From contig CP099851.1 of assembly GCA_030062745.1 (NCBI GenBank), positions 11,038,393-11,102,392 on the forward strand: 64,000 nt of DNA. The letters are read 5' to 3'. The stretch comes from Capitulum mitella. Taxonomy: Eukaryota > Arthropoda > Thecostraca > Pollicipedomorpha > Pollicipedidae. A program made the translations under genes and the position numbers. Each line of letters opens with the position of its first letter. The stretch's first letter is position 1. Below, one piece after another: positions 1-11,744 of this stretch. The notes beneath the pieces are model-generated. The model ran no database searches and was not told the DNA's origin. It saw nothing but the letters and a program-made list of their open reading frames with translations.

Positions 1-9
1 GACAGACAC

Positions 10-105
10 TGGCCGACATCACATGGACGACAAACATAGACCGGCAGATTACGCGGAAAACAAACATTGACCGGCAGATCTCATGGAAAGCAAACTCGGA
101 CCGTT
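10..105. repeat. Short tandem array, unit about 35 bp
   Basis: About two and a half copies of a unit containing AAACATTGACCGGCAGAT and TCATGGAAAGCAAAC. It is cut by the left edge of the window, so the array may be longer. Degenerate echoes continue to about 290. Confidence 0.6.
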
Positions 106-1190
106 ATACCGGGGTCAAGCCGGTGCTGACGGCCGATAACCCCGCGCGAACACAGACCGTGGACGGGCGGAGACGACAGCCTGGCCTAGCATGGCCGCTA
201 TAGGTCAAGCCTCGGGGCAAACAATCTGCGACAGGCCACAGAGCGGGGCGCACATGACCTGGAAAACACCGTGTTTCAGAATGGATCCCAACGGAGTGGT
301 CGGTCATGCCGTAGACTCTGTGTACTGGCAAACGAGAACAATCTGGAACGAGTCAGTGAATTTGAACAAAATGAAGAAGCGTAAGCAAAAAAGTGGTCTT
401 AGTAGGTTCCTGCATGCTAAGGAAAAACTGGGCATTTCTTATTTCAGGAGAGGCTTTTTTGTATGAAATCACACATTCTTACAAACGCATGCGTTTGGTT
501 AACCTATCTTTATGTGTGCCGATTATCTTTAAACGCCCTGAAAATGGGCTAGCGCCAAAACGTAGCGTCTTGCATTAACACAAGTGTCTATACGTAAAAA
601 GCCTCATATATAAGAAGGCTGTTTTTCAGAGCCAAGCGAACATTTTGTCTCCGATTCCCGGTGATTTAGGTCCGGTCAGGCGGTGGACGGGGACGCTGCC
701 TGGTCTCCTGAACGTTTGTCGGCATAAGGCTTCAAACCTCTCTCGTGGCTTGCACGAGCTGGGCAGAATCCTGGCGACCTCCGCTCAGGCCGCCAATTCC
801 TAAAACTGGCCAGTCGCAGCGCCATCAGATTGGGGTCTGATGCGGAGGAAAAGCCGCGGAACGTTTCCCCGCTGTGATATGACTTTGACTAGGAGTTGGC
901 TCATAATACTCCTCTTGTAGGACGGTCCCATTTGGCACTGTCTGAAATTGTTGAAGGCGTGGTTTAGCCTTGCCTAACTGGGCTTAAAAGCTATCGGTGG
1001 ATGACGTCAGAGCATCTGTAATGAGCGGCGAATCAGATGACGCGTGGGTGAGACTGACGGGACACCTGACGTCTGTCAGAGCGTTCGCGCGTCAGCTGAA
1101 CGATTCGACGTCACCGGCGTACATGGTCCGACCCTCTCCGCTGTAGCAGCCCCGCAGTGGAAAGGGGCAGCTACTGCCCTGCCCCTGCAC

Positions 1191-1400
1191 CAGGATTGCC
1201 CGGAGACTATTGCCATTACCCTGCGACCCTTTGATCTCTACTTGCGACTTATCCGACCGCCGCCGTGCGGTATCCATTGCCAGATCTACCCAGAGACTAT
1301 CACCCCTGTGTGGTGACCATTACCATTGCCCAGAGACTGTCACCGTAGCATGGCGACCATTGCCATTATTATATCGCCATTGTCTAGTGGCAATTGCGAT
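1191..1400. repeat. Degenerate minisatellite, unit about 50 bp
   Basis: Repeated blocks of CCCAGAGACTATCACC followed by GGTGACCATTACCATTG. At least three recognisable copies are present, becoming more diverged toward 1,460. Confidence 0.6.
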
Positions 1401-1479
1401 TACTTTACGCGATAGCTATAGTCACTGTTCGGCGACCACTACCGTTACCACTCGGCCCGGATACAACTAACATTATCCG

Positions 1480-4400
1480 GCGCCGCGAATAAAACCTTTC
1501 CCTTCCGACGAACCCTGGATGGCGACGCCTCTTTCATCGATCTCAGAAGGCTGGATATTTACGAGCACGTGGGCTCAGCAGGCGTCATCAAACGGCGGCA
1601 GCTGTCGGCGCCGTCACGTCTGACGTCGGCCGCCACTTTGGAGAACGCCAGATCTGCCCCTGGACCCGGAGGCGGTGGGGGGAAGGGCCGGAACCGAAAT
1701 GTTTTGTTCGCTGCATTCTATGAACGGCATAGCTGAAGAGCCCTGGGGTTGGGAAGGTCTCGACCCCCTTCCCCCATTTTCCAGAAATATTTAGATCAGA
1801 CCTATAGTAACGACTAAAAATATGCCGTCTTTTTATATCATATTCGATCCCCCAATGGTTTTCAGAAATCTCCAGCCATGATGAACGGCGATCAGGTCAC
1901 GATTCGCAGGAAGGCACAAAAAAAACACTGCCACGCTTTTTGGTAATTAAAATTATTTGCGTTCGGTTTCTGATGTTCTGGCGGATACTTGTGCCGCCTG
2001 ATACCGAGAGGAGACCAGCTGGAAATCTGGTATTTGGTAGAACCTGCTTGAAAGTCACCAGCAGCAGCCAGTGTCAGTTACGCCATGTCAGATCAAGTTT
2101 GGCCGGGTGGCTATCGTGCATTCACGTGATGCTCCCGCTTGCGTTCCTCAGGGTGAAGTTTTTCCAGAAAGCGGCGGCAGTGATTGACGTTGAACAGTGC
2201 AGCCTTTTCCAGCCAAGGTCCAGCAATAGCCTTGAAAGCAAAGTTTAATCCGCGGACTGAGTCGCTGGTTTAAAAGTCCAACCCTGGAAGAATGAAGGTC
2301 AAGTTTGCGTTTACTTTTGCCTCACTTAGGGCCAGATTCTGGTTCCAAAAGTCGTTAGAAAGCTGGGAACGCAAGTCTGCTGTGGAATGTAGCAACATAT
2401 TTCGGAATGTTTCATGATAAAAACGCAAGCTTTCAGTGCATCCCATCGCGTGCTTTCTTGTCGCTTTGGTCCGAAATAACGCTCGTTTTCCGTCGACATT
2501 GTGTAGGAGGCAGAGCCGGAACGTCCCAGTATACTTGGGAGAAGCTTAGACGCTTCGAGTGTTCATGATTGGACATATGTATATCATTATTCATGGTACA
2601 TGAAGTATTGCACACAATTTGCATGCCTAGAGACTGAGTTTACTATTTGGATTATAATAAATCGTTTTGTTTCTTCTGATAGAATTTTGTTGCTGTTGTG
2701 TATTGGTGTAGTCGGCGCGCCCGAAAACACCAACAACAAAATTCTGATGGGTCATTAGGTGGCTTTTTGATCTTAAATCGTCAAGTTGCTTCTTATAGGT
2801 TGGCAGATTAAAAACCTTATTCGTGGACGGAGGTGCACTGAATATGCTTTCGGTTGGATAGCCTGATCTTATTTTACTGTCCGATGAGCTGTCGGACATT
2901 CTCAGTATCCGACCGTATATCCACCTCAAAGAAACTGTACTGCTGTATTGCTCGCTTCTTGAAGCTCAGTTACAGAAGTGTATCAGAGTTCAGACGGCTA
3001 GTCGCCGATCGTAAAAGGATTCAGATCACGTTCCCAAAATGCCCGACACCTTTTTGCAAAAGCTGGAAGATAAACTGCGCGAATTAGTACATTCTTGTTG
3101 GCATATGCAGTGATGTCTTCTCGGTGCTGGCTTTGAAGAGAACGTCTTGGTCCACCTTGGTCGAGTTTCCATACAAGACTTGGTTTGTCTGAGCAGTGTC
3201 GTGATAACGTTTCCATGCTGAAAACGCATTGTTTTTGGTTTGCGTGGCATAGGTATTATTGGTAACTGGGCACTCATTGGTAACGTGACGTATAGCTGTA
3301 AGTAGGACACGGCCGAATAAGACGCGTGGAACCCGTTGACGCACGCCATGCGGGGCGTTCCAGGACAAATTGACTAGAAACCTACCCCAGTGTACACACC
3401 ATAGTCACCGATTTTGTTTAAAGATGGTCTTAAGAGTAATATCTGGTTCAGATTTCACGTTTTCAGTTTTCAGCTCAATCTAAACGTAGGTTTTGGAGAT
3501 ATGGCGGTCTTAAGTTTCAGACTGATTGCGATTTTGGCGAAAGTATCCCACCATACTGCTCCATATCCACAAAAAAAAACATTCTGTCAACTTACAAAAA
3601 AGCATCTGCCTGGAAACAGCACGTTCTGCGCGAATTTTTAGGTTTTTAAAAATGTTTCTGTATGTTTGACCTCGTGACGTAGTTTTCAGATCCAGTTTTC
3701 AAACGTGACCAACGATTCAGGTCATATTTACATTTACTGATTTCGTTATACGTACATGCATATACAGTTACTGATAACAATCTGACATATACATATAAAA
3801 CAGATACATACGTGAACTGTCACTGAAATATTTCCCTTAGTATTGGCTAAAGGCAATTTGGGATAAAAATGGCGGGGTTTTATGTTTAAAAATGTTGGAG
3901 TGAGCTTTAATTGCCGGCATGTCGGTGAGAAGAAATGGTGACGTCAGTACACCACACTGACTTGTTCTGATGGGAAATCTGATATAGACTGAACTGTTCA
4001 CAATTCACAGCGAAACTGCGAAGTCCAGTGATGGTAAATACCTAGCTCATCAGTCCCACACCAAGACATTTTGTCATATTTTGTGTTAGTTTTCAGCATG
4101 GATCAAATGTGGGAAACCTGGTCTAAGCTATGTACTTTCAGAAACATAACTGCGACACATATGAGCCATTTCTTCAGGACTTTTCCGTTAGACTATCACG
4201 GAGTGTAAGCAAAAGTAGCATGTGCTGCGCACCAGTGATGTGCCCACATGAAACTAAGGGTTGTTTATGACGCGTTTACACGCTTTTCATCACGCATTTT
4301 TTGAAGGGCCCTGCGCGACAGCTCGTAACAGAGTGCTGTGTTTCCTATATAGCTTAAGTTTGTTCAAAATGCTGTTTGAGGGTGACGTCCAGCCTTCCAA

Positions 4401-5080
4401 TGCCCTCATTGAATACGTGAAAGCATTTTATGCTGTCGCTGATATAAGTGTTACGAAAATCATACAGGCCGGCAACGGCAAGAACATGATTTTGTGAGGT
4501 CCTCTGGAGAACTTGCCGCGTTGCTCTGCACGTACCAGTATCACCTGTTCCATCACTCGGGTTTTTACTACTAGAGGCTACAAAGGGATTCCGCCCTGCG
4601 TCTACACCAAAATCATTTTATGGTAACACGGACTGGCAAAATTGAGCCTGTTTTTGTACTGCTCTGCACAACCTCATATACACCTATCACGAATGACACA
4701 TTAGGTAATACCCTCAGGATATGCGGGATAAGCACTCGATGGCATGCACGCACTGTGACAGTTTTGTGGACTACTAAGTCCTACAGGAAGCAGGTCCGCG
4801 CCGTCTGTGCGGTACATCACACAAGAATACACTGACCATCGGTCCAATAAATACCTTGCTTAGAACCCTGGATGACAGAGGAGAAGTTATCCAAGAAATC
4901 TCGGCTCAGAACCACTTCATTCTCTGACAACGTCTCCTTCGGCATGTTCTTACATTCCTTCCGCCCGCTGTATGGCCACATAATGGTGTCTCGTTAGGCG
5001 ATGAACCGCTGTGCTCATCAGTTGGCTAAGCTACTAAGACAAGATTACATCTGTCTGTCGAGATTCACTGCTTTTATTTA
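1480..5080. other. Intergenic or intronic sequence, nothing recognised
   Basis: There is a GC-rich stretch at about 1,560-1,700; the rest is mixed unique-looking sequence with short open frames of no recognisable family. If the PKC gene extends upstream, this may be intron. Confidence 0.4.
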
Positions 5081-5087
5081 TTTCCGT

Positions 5088-5453
5088 TCAAAATTCCATT
5101 ACGCAGAGCTGTTCTGGAAGTTCTTTCAAGCCTCGCTCCCCAGGGCATGACTCGGAACTGTACATCATACAGTCAGCTCCATATGCTCTGCGTACGCATT
5201 TTTTAATGAGATCCTTGTATGTAAATCCACGCTTAGGGCATCTACAGGCCACACATGTGACAGTTACCTTACCCAAAACAAAGTGCTGTGGATGCACGCT
5301 ACCAAACGTATAAAAACGTATTTTTGGATTCCTTTTGTCGCTTTTAAACGTCTTATCAGTCATTCGTAAGTTTCCGAGCACAAGTCTTTTTTGCATCCTA
5401 GCCTTTTCTCCGTCTGAACTGCGAACTAACAACGAAGCTTTTCCCCTGGACAC
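5088..5453 (-). CDS. Orphan cysteine-rich reading frame, unknown
   Basis: A 121-codon frame with an ATG start and TGA end. Its C-terminal half is cysteine-rich (VTCVACRCPKRGF, then Cys at KKCVRR, GADCMM, SESCPG and EQLCVM), which resembles a small disulfide-bonded module. The N-terminal half is basic and nondescript, and there is no signal peptide. An exon could begin inside it at one of several AG sites. I do not recognise a family. The length is only modestly above chance for non-coding sequence of this composition. Confidence 0.25.
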   Translation of the reverse strand: MSRGKASLLVRSSDGEKARMQKRLVLGNLRMTDKTFKSDKRNPKIRFYTFGSVHPQHFVLGKVTVTCVACRCPKRGFTYKDLIKKCVRRAYGADCMMYSSESCPGERGLKELPEQLCVMEF

Positions 5454-5942
5454 ATCACACCGATGTCATCGGATTCGAAGAACGCAGTGACACCCTTTGT
5501 TGTTTGTTGGCGTTTTTCCCCTTACTCATCGCTGGTACAGCCTGAAGAACACCACGCTGGCTCCTCAGAGCTGTGGAGTCAGCGTCGAAACATGGCGAGT
5601 GAGCCAGCGACAAACATCCGTCAGCGAGGAAACATCGCGCTACATGGTGGAAGTTAGAAGGCAGCTCTACCTACTTACTTTCACCAAGTAACGCGATGTT
5701 TCAAAGAGGGGTGCGTTTTCAACGATGGAGTGTTGAGACGGAGTCAGAATTTGCAATCTGCAGTCGTCATTCGTTGATGCGATGAAGGCATCTTTGAGGT
5801 CTCTCGTGTACTGCTTAAAAAAGGAAGAAAATCCGGACTGAAAAAACGCAAGCTTTCTATGATAAAAACAGTTTATAGAATGCATAAAATGCACCATCTC
5901 AGTCATAACATGAACTGAGCCTACCATAACTCATATACGCTT

Positions 5943-7184
5943 ATTAACCCTCGCCTGACGGAGGAGAGTCGTTTTAGGACCCCCTGCAGTTTTTCCGGAA
6001 TATGTTTTTGGTGGAGGAAGAAAGGGCGCTGATTTTCGCTGTAGCTGAGTGTGGATTATTTGTCCACCTTCAGTAAAATTTTAGGGATTTTTCATACAAT
6101 AGGTCATGTCATGTGACTTTTTTTGTCCAGAACATGTCAGCCGTGTTTTGAACCAAATCGAACAGTCGATTTCATTTGTTGTGTTACATGTTTCTTCTAT
6201 AAATGTTGGTGTCAACGACCCGATTTTAGTATATGGGAAGGGTCAGGTCAGCAGTGTCAAGCTAGGCCAAACGTACATATTAAACATATTGACATCAGAC
6301 GTCATTGTAGCTCTGTATGTGGGATAAGTGATGCCTTCATTCACAGGAGTGCTTTATTATGATCCACCACGTCAACGTTATTTTGAGAAACACCGTTTGA
6401 CGTAATGTACAGCCAATTTGCACGCCTAGGTCACGTTGCGCCGGAAAAAAATAGAAAATTCGAAAATACAAAATTCGACCGCGCCGCTAACGATGATCAT
6501 GATAAATTGTCGCGGCCATCACAATGATTAGCTAGGATGGGCTGCGTGCCCACCTACCGGCACACCAAATTTGGTGGTTTTAGCTCGAGTGATTTTCGAC
6601 AAGGAGCGATTTCCGATGAACGACATAAACGCCCCTGGCGGTAACCTTGGGAACTATGGCGGTTGCGACTCCAAATAGTCGACCCCCTTCCGACCCGAGG
6701 AGAACCAGTATGCCGAGTCGGGCACGAATGTTGTCGCTCGTTTGACCTGTGACCTGACAAAAATGTTATGGAACTATCATGCCTTCCATCGCGAGTTTCA
6801 GCTATGACGACATTTTTGTGACCTGGGAGGTCACTCATTGGCCTAGACCCAATGACGCACACCTTTTCCGATAGCCAGGACAACGGCCAGTACGCTGGTG
6901 CTTACAGAACGGGTTTATTATCAAAAGTTTAGAAACTATATAGCTACGAAATCTTCGATTTATTTTGACATAGCTGTTTTGAGGTCATTACCATGGCCTG
7001 GGAGGTCACCTTTTGACACGAAACAAAAAAATCAGATATCGTTGAGTTGCTTATATGACGAGCAACACACTAATTTTCACTGCGTCGCTTTATCTCTCTT
7101 GGTTGAAAAATTATCACGAAAAGGGTCGTTTTAGGGCCGCCGCCGGGCGAGGGTACAAAAATGGCTCGCCGGACGAGGGTTAAT
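5943..7184. mobile_element. piggyBac-like non-autonomous element, about 1.24 kb
   Basis: The left end reads TTAACCCTCGCCTGACGG and the right end CCGGACGAGGGTTAA, giving imperfect terminal inverted repeats that start CCC and are flanked by TTAA. TTAA target duplications with CCC-initial termini are diagnostic of the piggyBac superfamily. The interior has no reading frame resembling a transposase, so it is a MITE-like or internally replaced derivative. The size matches the element at 31,256-32,486, but the interior looks different. Confidence 0.65.
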
Positions 7185-8070
7185 ATGAGCGGGCAGCGTA
7201 AGTGACGGAACGTCTGGATTTATGGGCAGGAGGGGGCGCAAGCTCCTTCAGGTGTTAATTGTTTACAGGCAGCGCCATATAGTCTGTTAGAATTCGGACG
7301 TTCATAAAAGGTGCCCCGGTGCCTCGTCCCCCTTTCTGCCGCATATGGCGGATGGGTAATGATACTCTTTGTTCTCAACAACACTGTGGCACTTAGGGCT
7401 GGCTGCGGCGTCTTTTAGCAGAAACCGGACATTTTTTATTGCATATTATGTAAGCCAACACCATAAACAACATTTCAACTGCTGTTTACTTTCACCTCAA
7501 TCGGTGGCCACATGTAAAAATTTCGATCTGAAAAAGCCACCAAGCCAAATGTACCAAATAGATAGAAAAATAGAAACGACATTTAAAAAGTTGTGCTAGA
7601 TAACGTTGATCACAGGTATGTATTTTTTGTTCAGATTGGTTGCTTTTTTGCTATATCGTGCGATATGTTGGGGCGCTTCCCCTAAAGTCGCGATAATGCT
7701 AAAAAGTTATTCCGCTGTATCTCATAAACTGCTTATCTAATCGAGCTCAAAATTGAAAATCTTACAGCTGGGTTACACACTACCTCTTGAACAAAATTTC
7801 ATCAAAGTCTGAGACTGGTGTTTTACCCTGGCCGATATGTCCTGGAACGCCTCATATTACAAATAATATAAGACTGCAGCCTGCAGTATGGCTATCTCGG
7901 TGTTAACCGGTATATACGGTACGCGACCTGATGCTAAAAACTATTATCCGGTGCGTCCCCCGTGTGAACTTCAACATCTGGTTTGTTGGCAAATGGCCAT
8001 GCCGCTTATCGGCATCCGCCACCGGTCCCAGCTGGCACAGCAAGTACAGCGCCGAGTCGCAGACAGCGCA
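7185..8070. other. Intergenic or intronic sequence, possible decayed repeat
   Basis: AT-rich sequence. The part from about 7,700 to 7,860 has the look of a decayed dispersed repeat, but no second copy was confirmed. No gene seen. Confidence 0.3.
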
Positions 8071-8080
8071 CTTAAAGCAC

Positions 8081-8220
8081 CCGGTCACAGACACCACTTA
8101 CCCCGCCTCCCGGTCACAAACACCAGCTACCACCAGTCCGGTCACAGGCACCAGCTACCACCAGTCCGGTCACAGGCACCAGCTATACCACCCGTCCGGT
8201 CACAAACACCAGCTACACCC
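8081..8220. repeat. Minisatellite, unit about 29 bp
   Basis: Five copies whose GGTCACA cores begin at about 8083, 8112, 8140, 8169 and 8199. The consensus is GGTCACAGGCACCAGCTACC followed by ACCAGTCC. The array keeps a Pro/Thr-rich frame open, which explains the 151-codon frame across it. Confidence 0.85.
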
Positions 8221-8229
8221 CACACCCCG

Positions 8230-9740
8230 ACCCCACCCCGTCTGGTCAAACACATCAGCCGCCCCGCCACCCAGCCACCAGGAGACCAAATGCACACGTG
8301 CATCTCTCCTTTTTATGAAAAACGGTGCATTCCTGGGCACTGAATTCACTTAGCTCAATGTAATGTTGGTCAGACAAACGGATCATGAGTTGAAACTTGA
8401 GGCGATGACAGGATCTTTACAACTGAGGTATGTTTTTTTAGGCCCGTGACAGTACGCGAAATTTACGAAACCGTATAAAACCATGTATTTCTGGGATGAC
8501 GGGTTTTGTAATATACAACTAAACAGTAGACATAGGTCAAATTAGGAATAAATGACCTCGTGAACTAGCTCAAAGTTCACCGTATGACGCACAGCATCGT
8601 CTTGCATTGCCGAATTTCCGTGTTTTCATTTTATTGCCATGAAGTAAGCTTATTTAACTGTTTTTGCACAGCAATGATAAGACTTCGTAGTACTCGTCTC
8701 CATATGACTACATTTCAGCATTAAACGGAAGTCTGCAGGGTGCATAAAGTCTATCTGTGGGTAGAAACACTGACTGGATTCGATTTAACGCAACCTGTAA
8801 GAGCATCGGGGGTGCAAATGGAGCAACTAAAACTAAGGTCTTTGCTTGGACTTGATTCCTTGCTTCATTTTTGTCTCTCTTTGCTCACCGTCCCTAACTC
8901 ATTGCGAAAGAGACGTAGCTTCAGACATGTTTTTTCACTCCACTAGCAGGAGTACAGCAGTAGCTGAGTTCAAGAGGATTTTTTCAATACATGTTAACGT
9001 CGTGTTTGATAAAGGTGTGTTGTTCATCGTTTTGCCGTGAAATGCGAGGCCTCAGGGTAGCACTTGGTCCGAGTTTTATTGCGAACGGCGCCAAGGACAC
9101 TTACAGCCGGGATCGGGGGCCCGCGGCGTGGCACGTGGAGAGCCCTCCTCCGTGCTAAGGGAGAGATTCCAGTTCCCCAAGTCCCCTCCACATTGGAAGC
9201 GTTCCTGAGTCATTAGAACTGCGCCCTCCGTTCACTAGGAGCTCTTCTGAGACACTTCAGAAATATGTCCTTTTTGTTTTGGACCCTGTGGCTCGTAATG
9301 TGCTGTTTTGTTAGAGTGCACAGCGCTGGAAATCTTAAAAAAAAACACCACTGCGTCAGACGATGTCTGTTAATGATCCACGTGTGCAGAATCCCATAGG
9401 GTAAGTACGACGCCGACCATACGAAGTTAGCGGTAACCCGACGAACTGCGAGTATTTTTTTTAACTGAGCCCATGGAGGTGCATGAAAAGAAAGAACCGA
9501 AAAAACTTTAACCCTACCAACTTTTAAAGCGTTCCTACACCGATGCAATCATCTCACGAGCTCTACCGTTGCGTCAATGTTCATACGGTCATATACGGCG
9601 TGCAGGCAGTGCTAGTTTGATGTTATTTTCGACCATTGGTGATTAAGTATTGATGCGACGGTCATCACTGTGCCTCTAGACCTAGCACTTAGACCGGCTG
9701 AATCTACGATTGCCTGCATTCAGCCTAAATTTTACATCCA
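8230..9740. other. Intergenic or intronic sequence, nothing recognised
   Basis: Mixed composition with a GC-rich patch at about 9,090-9,190. No coding family, RNA gene or repeated block was recognised. Confidence 0.35.
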
Positions 9741-9742
9741 TA

Positions 9743-10129
9743 CAGGGTCGTCGATTTCGGCAAGTGACGGGGGTCGTGCGGAGCCGAGGGCCCGACAAAC
9801 TAACGTCCTTTGAATGTGGATTTCTCAACGGATTTAGCCCACTTCATTTTGATGAACGGAAATTTATAAGTTTCTTGCCACTAGTCATCAATAAAAATGC
9901 ATATTCCCCTATATATGTAGGTATATATGTAGACGGAGGATAGAAAGGTACATAGATGCGTCACTATGCTATATCCTATACTTTCTGCCTATTTCTTATC
10001 TGTTGCGGTCATGCTTTTCGTTATTTTTGCCCGTTTCCCTTTAAAACCGGCAGAAGTATTGGGGGCCCGAACCAACATTAGGGGGGGGGGGGCAGAGCCC
10101 TCTCAAAAGAATACAAATCGACACCCCTG
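9743..10129 (+). mobile_element. Family A element, copy A1
   Basis: Begins CAGGGTCGTCGATTTCGG and ends AAATCGACACCCCTG, an imperfect terminal inverted repeat pair. The internal order is a CGACAAACTAACGTCC box, TTTGATGAACGGAAATTTAT, AAAAATGCATATTCCCC followed by a TA-rich tract, then CTTTAAAACCGGCAGAA, GGGGGCCCGAACCAACATT and a 12-G run. The same order recurs in the other copies. No transposase frame is present. Confidence 0.75.
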
Positions 10130-10260
10130 TATCCATACACGTGCTCCGGGCTTGGGTACTGAGCGCAGTGTTGCGAACGCCAGCATCACGAGCGTGTTCT
10201 CCCGTTTGTCCGTGTACCCGTGTTCCGCGCCACGCCTCAAATCGATCTTTTGTTCCCCAG

Positions 10261-10413
10261 AAACACCGCAAGGACGTCAACAACTTTGACAAGCAGTTCA
10301 CGTCGGAGAAGACCGACTTGACACCCACCGACAAGCTGTTCATGATGAACCTCGACCAGACCGAGTTCTCCGGCTTCTCCTACTTGAACCCCGAGTACGT
10401 GCAGCACGTGTGA
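10261..10413 (+). CDS. Protein kinase C, last coding exon (conventional PKC C-terminus)
   Basis: The exon opens right after a clean acceptor (TTTTGTTCCCCAG) and reads 50 residues to TGA in phase 0. It begins KHRKDVNNFDKQFTSEK and carries the two C-terminal phosphorylation sites of AGC kinases. These are the turn motif (LTPTDKLF) and the hydrophobic motif (GFSYLNPEYV), which in the family stabilise the kinase after phosphorylation. The form of these motifs (NLDQTEF, FSYLNPEY) matches conventional calcium/diacylglycerol-dependent PKCs rather than novel or atypical ones. The kinase, C1 and C2 domains must lie on exons further upstream; I do not recognise any of them between 1 and 10260, so a long last intron or upstream exons outside the window are implied. 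The family A repeat ends only about 130 bp before the exon. No symbol is given because the paralogue cannot be decided from 50 residues. Confidence 0.9.
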   Translation, partial: KHRKDVNNFDKQFTSEKTDLTPTDKLFMMNLDQTEFSGFSYLNPEYVQHV

Positions 10414-10560
10414 ACAACGCGCGGGCGACACGTGTCGGCGGTGTAGCCGCGGCACGTGGCGCCGGCTACAGGCGACACGTTCTAGCGACGCGCGCCGATG
10501 CGTTATAGTCGAACGTGCAAACGCTGGCATGTTTCCGCTGGTGACACGTGACACAGCCGC
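10414..10560 (+). other. GC-rich 3' UTR start of the PKC gene with repeated CACGTG cores
   Basis: Directly after the PKC stop codon the sequence is very rich in CpG. It repeats ACACGTG, GCACGTGG and GACACGT motifs five or six times within about 140 bp, several of them partly palindromic. No AATAAA was seen nearby, so the 3' end of the transcript is undetermined. Confidence 0.4.
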
Positions 10561-11605
10561 GGGTTAATCACGAGCAGCTCGTGCTGGGAGCGACGGGGAC
10601 CTTCCGCCCTTCGGGCGCTGCGGCAGCCCTCCATCTCTCCCGCTTCCAGGGGCTCCCGCGCCGACCGGCCAGCGCCCGTTGCCCAGGGAGACCGGTCTGG
10701 AACGTCGTCACGCTAGTTTTCGCGCTTCGTGTGGAAGGAGCGTGTTCTGAACTGCGCTAACTGAACGTGCTAACTGAACGTGCGTCTGTTCGCACGTTGC
10801 CGGACTGACGGCGCGGCACGAGCGTGCTGCCACGTGGGGGCTGCTATGAGCAGGGTATGCCGTGTTTAAAGTCTGCCGCGCTCTTATTGAGACAACCCGC
10901 GGGGCTGTTATTTGTTACTGTATGTGTATCCGCAGCCCTTCATGTAAGTGGGTTGCCGTAGTGCGGACGCAATTTACCTATTGTATAAGCTTCCATTATG
11001 TAACCTTCGGACCGGTTTATGCGCTTGTGGGAATATTTCGAAGACACAGTGTTCGGTATCTGAAATGAAAAGTACTCAAGCGCAGGTAAGCTAAATGAGC
11101 TGAGTGGGATTTTGTCATTGGGAGACCTTGCACCGTGGCAAATGACGGTTTCACGCGGTTCTGTGTATCTTCCACAGACCTCAGTTAGGTTGCACCTACA
11201 CAGCGTCATGGGTCAACATGAAATGCCCTCTCTGGGGTGTTGCCATACTGAATTAAGGACTAGTCCCCATTTTTGTCTCGATGTTATTTCATCTGTGACG
11301 GACATACAGATCTCAAGGAAAAAGCTGTTTTCGAATTCCATGGCTTGGCCCACGCACCCGAAGACCTCAGCTTCCAGACGGCAAGGAAGGGCATTGCGTG
11401 AAGTGGACATCTTCACTGAGTCCGACAGAAGTGAAACGGTTTAACGCTGCCGTGATCGCTTTGCCATTGGCTGGCACAGCAACCGGAGACGGCCACGACC
11501 AACGCCTTGGCAAAGTGCACATTATGGTGAGGGATCAGGCACGTCCAGCTTTAACGCTCAGGGGAACGGGACGGAGCGCTCGCAAATTAGTGGGAACCTA
11601 ACTTC
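10561..11605. other. Downstream flank of PKC, no gene recognised
   Basis: GC-rich to about 10,860, then mixed. A clear polyadenylation signal was not seen. It contains weak open frames only. Confidence 0.35.
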
Positions 11606-11742
11606 CAGGGGCGCAGCCAAGATTCTCTTGAGGGAGTGGGGGGCCAACCTCAGAGTGAACTGAAATCATACGAAAACCGCCTGCCGGGAAAACGATATGC
11701 AATGGTTTTCACAAAAATGCGGGCTTAAGGGGGACCCGGCCC
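11606..11742 (-). mobile_element. Family D repeat, copy D1
   Basis: Read on the minus strand it runs TTTTTGTGAAAACCATTGCA, CCGGCAGGCGGTTTTCGTAT, TTCAGTTCACTCTGAGG, a C-rich tract and finally AATCTTGGCTGCGCCCC. It is collinear with the copies at 17.1, 28.8 and 59.9 kb. Confidence 0.75.
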
Positions 11743-11744
11743 CC

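Noticed and set aside
8081..8220. Array of about 29-bp repeats that superficially suggests CRISPR
   Set aside because: The copies are directly adjacent with no unique spacers, and the genome is eukaryotic; it is a minisatellite.
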